This document shows positions 8,299-9,927 of a stretch of 9,927 nt of DNA, in pieces. Position 1 is the stretch's first letter, and each line of letters begins with the position of its first letter. Below the pieces are notes generated by a model. The model did no database searches, was not told the DNA's origin, and was given only the letters and a program-made list of their open reading frames with translations. The DNA lies in NCBI GenBank assembly GCA_029861675.1, contig JAOTYV010000172.1:1-9927 (forward strand), written 5' to 3'. The position numbers were made by a program, and so were the translations under genes. This DNA comes from Alphaproteobacteria bacterium. Lineage in GTDB: Bacteria > Pseudomonadota > Alphaproteobacteria > UBA8366.

Positions 8299-8829
8299 AT
8301 GTTGAAGAAATTCCTCGTGGCCCCCTTGGCTCTGCTGGCGATCATGACCGTGACCGCCGACGCCAAGTCACCCGCCGAGCTCAACGATCTCGAAATTGCC
8401 CATGTGGCGTACACCGCCGACCTGATCGACATCCGCTACGCGTATCTTGCGCTGGCGAAGTCGAAGAACCCGGCGATCCACAAATTCGCAAGAACCATGA
8501 TCCGCGACCACAGCGCGGTCAACGACCAGGCGCTCGCTCTGTTGAAGAAGCTCAAGGCAACCGCCCAGGACAACTTTCTCAGCCAGAGCCTCAATGCCGG
8601 TTCCGACAAACTGGTCGAGGAAATGAGCCAGTTGAGCGGCGCGGCCTTCGATCGCCGGTATGCGGAGAACGAATTCGCCTACCATAAATCGGTCAATGGC
8701 CTGGTCGAGGGAACGTTTATCCCGAACATCGAGCATCCCGAAGTGAAAGCCCTGTTCGAGGAAGCCCTCATCATTTTCCGGGCGCATGAAAAGCACGCCG
8801 AGAAAATGGCCGCTGCGGTCGGAAGCTGA
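8299..8829 (+). CDS. Exported DUF4142 (ferritin-like fold) protein
   Basis: 176 residues. Signal peptide about 1-22 (MLKKFLVAPLALLAIMTVTADA). The rest is a four-helix, histidine-rich domain typical of DUF4142: AHVAYTADLIDIRYAYLAL (34-52), FARTMIRDHSAVNDQAL (63-79), AYHKSVNGLVEGTFIPN (127-143) and FRAHEKHAEKM (160-170). H35, H71, H129, H163 and H166 with nearby acids could bind metal, but this is inferred. ATG 8299 is chosen over ATG 8281 because AGGAG (8286-8290) lies 8 nt before it and inside the longer version; a reading-frame extension to 8086 overlaps the YHS gene. It follows the YHS gene by 68 nt and precedes the cupredoxin by 5 nt. The biochemical role of the family is unknown; it often occurs with envelope and stress genes. 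Confidence 0.92.
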   Translation: MLKKFLVAPLALLAIMTVTADAKSPAELNDLEIAHVAYTADLIDIRYAYLALAKSKNPAIHKFARTMIRDHSAVNDQALALLKKLKATAQDNFLSQSLNAGSDKLVEEMSQLSGAAFDRRYAENEFAYHKSVNGLVEGTFIPNIEHPEVKALFEEALIIFRAHEKHAEKMAAAVGS

Positions 8830-8834
8830 CGACG

Positions 8835-9209
8835 ATGTCTCGTCGCATCCTAGCGCTGAAGCTGATCGTGGCGGCACTCGCCGCCACGATCGCTTTTCAT
8901 CCGGCGAGCCCGAGCATCGCGGCCGAGGGAAACCGCGTCGTCATCGCCATTCAGAAATTCAAATTCGTGACCTCGGATCGGCAGATCAAGCCCGGCGATA
9001 CGATCATTTGGGTGAACAAGGACTTCGTTCCCCATACAGCCACGGCCAAGGACGGGGGTTGGGATTCAGGCTCCATCGCCCCGAATGCGAAATGGGAAAT
9101 GATCGTCAAGGAAGGTATTTCGCCGGCGTATTTTTGCGCCTTCCATCCGTCCATGACCGCGCGCATCGATCTCCGCCCCGGCAAAACAACAAGGAGCGCA
9201 CCAAAATGA
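8835..9209 (+). CDS. Exported cupredoxin (amicyanin/plastocyanin-like type-1 copper protein)
   Basis: 124 residues. Signal peptide about 1-30 (MSRRILALKLIVAALAATIA ... SIAA, cut before EGN). The mature domain is about 94 residues and carries all four type-1 copper ligands: H67 in FVPHTAT and C101, H104, M107 in FCAFHPSM. The C-x2-H-x2-M loop is the short amicyanin/pseudoazurin-like form. IKPGDTIIWVNKD (51-63) is the typical strand before the first histidine. Expected role: periplasmic single-electron carrier or copper handling; the redox partner is unknown. ATG 8835 follows the DUF4142 stop by 5 nt with GGAAG at 8821-8825, and the stop overlaps the next start as ATGA, so the three genes are tightly coupled. 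Confidence 0.94.
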   Translation: MSRRILALKLIVAALAATIAFHPASPSIAAEGNRVVIAIQKFKFVTSDRQIKPGDTIIWVNKDFVPHTATAKDGGWDSGSIAPNAKWEMIVKEGISPAYFCAFHPSMTARIDLRPGKTTRSAPK

Positions 9210-9874
9210 CGAAAAAAAGAGCGGATTGGCTCAGCATGGTCGTCGCGCTGATCATCCTGGGTATGGCCCTGGCCGGTTTGTTCCATATCGGCAGCGCCGC
9301 CGCCCAGGCCCAGGGCTCAACGGATGCGAGTCGGTTCATTGAGACACTTGCGCAGGATGCAATCAGCGTGCTCGACAGCCGGCAGGCAACGTTCGAGGCG
9401 CGCCGAGAGAAATTTCTATCGCTCCTGACAGAAAATTTTGCGGTTGAACAAATCAGCCGCTTCGTTGTCGGAAAGCATTGGCGCCGGATGTCTCCCGATC
9501 AGCGACGGCAATACGGGACGCTCTTCGAAGATTGGCTCGTGAAATACTATTTGATCCGGCTAAACGGGTATTCGGATCAAAAGGTGCGCGTCATCGACAA
9601 ACGGACCGTCGGCAAGAGGGACGTTGTGGTACGGACCCATTTCGAAGGGACGAAAATTCCCAAGACCCTGAAAGTCGACTGGCGCGTTCGTCAATTCGCG
9701 TCCGGGCCGCGGATCGTCGACGTCATCGTAGAGGGCGTCAGCATGATCATTTTGCAACGCGCCGATTTCACGGCGATCATCGACAAACGCGGTACCGATG
9801 GGTTTCTTCAACATCTGCAAGCGCGTCTATCGCAGCTTGTGGCCGCACATGCAAAGACACAGCCGGGATCGTAG
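9206..9874 (+). CDS. MlaC/Ttg2D-family periplasmic phospholipid-binding protein
   Basis: 222 residues. One N-terminal hydrophobic segment (about 9-35, WLSMVVALIILGMALAGLF) is a signal peptide or anchor. The mature domain matches the Tgt2/MlaC family: FAVEQISRFVVGKHWRRMS (78-96), QRRQYGTLFEDWLVKYY (99-115), VDWRVRQFASGPRIVDV (157-173) and VEGVSMIILQRADFTAIID (175-193). MlaC shuttles phospholipid between the outer-membrane MlaA complex and the inner-membrane MlaFEDB transporter. Here the gene overlaps the cupredoxin gene by 4 nt (AAGGAG at 9191-9196, 9 nt before ATG 9206), and no mlaA, mlaD, mlaE or mlaF is seen within the window, so its partners lie elsewhere or downstream. Its role with a copper protein and DUF4142 is not obvious, so no symbol is given. 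Confidence 0.92.
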   Translation: MTKKRADWLSMVVALIILGMALAGLFHIGSAAAQAQGSTDASRFIETLAQDAISVLDSRQATFEARREKFLSLLTENFAVEQISRFVVGKHWRRMSPDQRRQYGTLFEDWLVKYYLIRLNGYSDQKVRVIDKRTVGKRDVVVRTHFEGTKIPKTLKVDWRVRQFASGPRIVDVIVEGVSMIILQRADFTAIIDKRGTDGFLQHLQARLSQLVAAHAKTQPGS

Positions 9875-9927
9875 AAAACGCCGATGCAGATCGATTGACC
9901 GATACGAAATACGCCGGCGCATCGGGC
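9875..9927. other. Tail of window, no gene seen
   Basis: Fifty-three bases after the MlaC-family stop. The only ATG (9884) opens a four-codon frame. No hairpin or promoter is recognisable. Confidence 0.6.

Overview
High-GC DNA with strong G/C preference at third codon positions and gene content typical of an alphaproteobacterium (Rhodospirillales- or Rhizobiales-like, by synteny and protein style; not resolvable further from sequence alone). The left two thirds is ordinary chromosomal core. The right third is an accessory-looking stress or envelope cluster.

Layout. (1) 1-695, minus: 5' part of rmuC, running off the left edge. (2) 817-3020, plus: def-fmt-truA, a compact operon (peptide deformylase, Met-tRNA formyltransferase, tRNA pseudouridine synthase A). 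fmt and truA overlap by ATGA. (3) 3043-3149: an intergenic repeat of a type widespread in alphaproteobacteria, lying between convergent genes and supplying the stop codon of the gene on its right. (4) 5724-3146, minus: dapD-dapE-membrane protein, lysine/diaminopimelate synthesis plus an unrecognised five-helix protein. (5) 6436-5849, minus: a TetR-family repressor, facing away from (6) 6668-9874, plus: an AhpD-like carboxymuconolactone decarboxylase-family protein, a 102-residue protein, then secreted YHS, DUF4142, cupredoxin and MlaC-family proteins.

Most interesting points. The 102-residue protein (7382-7690) is, in its middle, a free-standing copy of the RNA polymerase beta' clamp helices, the coiled coil that is the main docking site for sigma region 2. 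Sequence similarity stops at the edges of that coiled coil, and every beta' residue I recall as important for sigma binding is kept except the last. This suggests a sigma-binding decoy or anti-sigma/sigma-appropriating protein. Second, the tetR/AhpD-like intergenic region holds three copies of one 18-bp near-palindrome (consensus GGAKACAGATCNGTWTCC): one over the tetR promoter and two, 33 bp apart, over the promoter and leader of the AhpD-like gene. This is a ready-made prediction of repressor control.

How they may work together (inference): a TetR sensor releases an AhpD-like redox enzyme. A strong hairpin then separates that gene from a possible transcription modulator and a set of exported proteins (YHS, DUF4142, type-1 copper protein, lipid-transport-like MlaC) that look like an envelope, metal or oxidative-stress module. 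No tRNA, rRNA, CRISPR array, transposase or phage gene was seen. No stretch longer than 300 bases lacks a gene.
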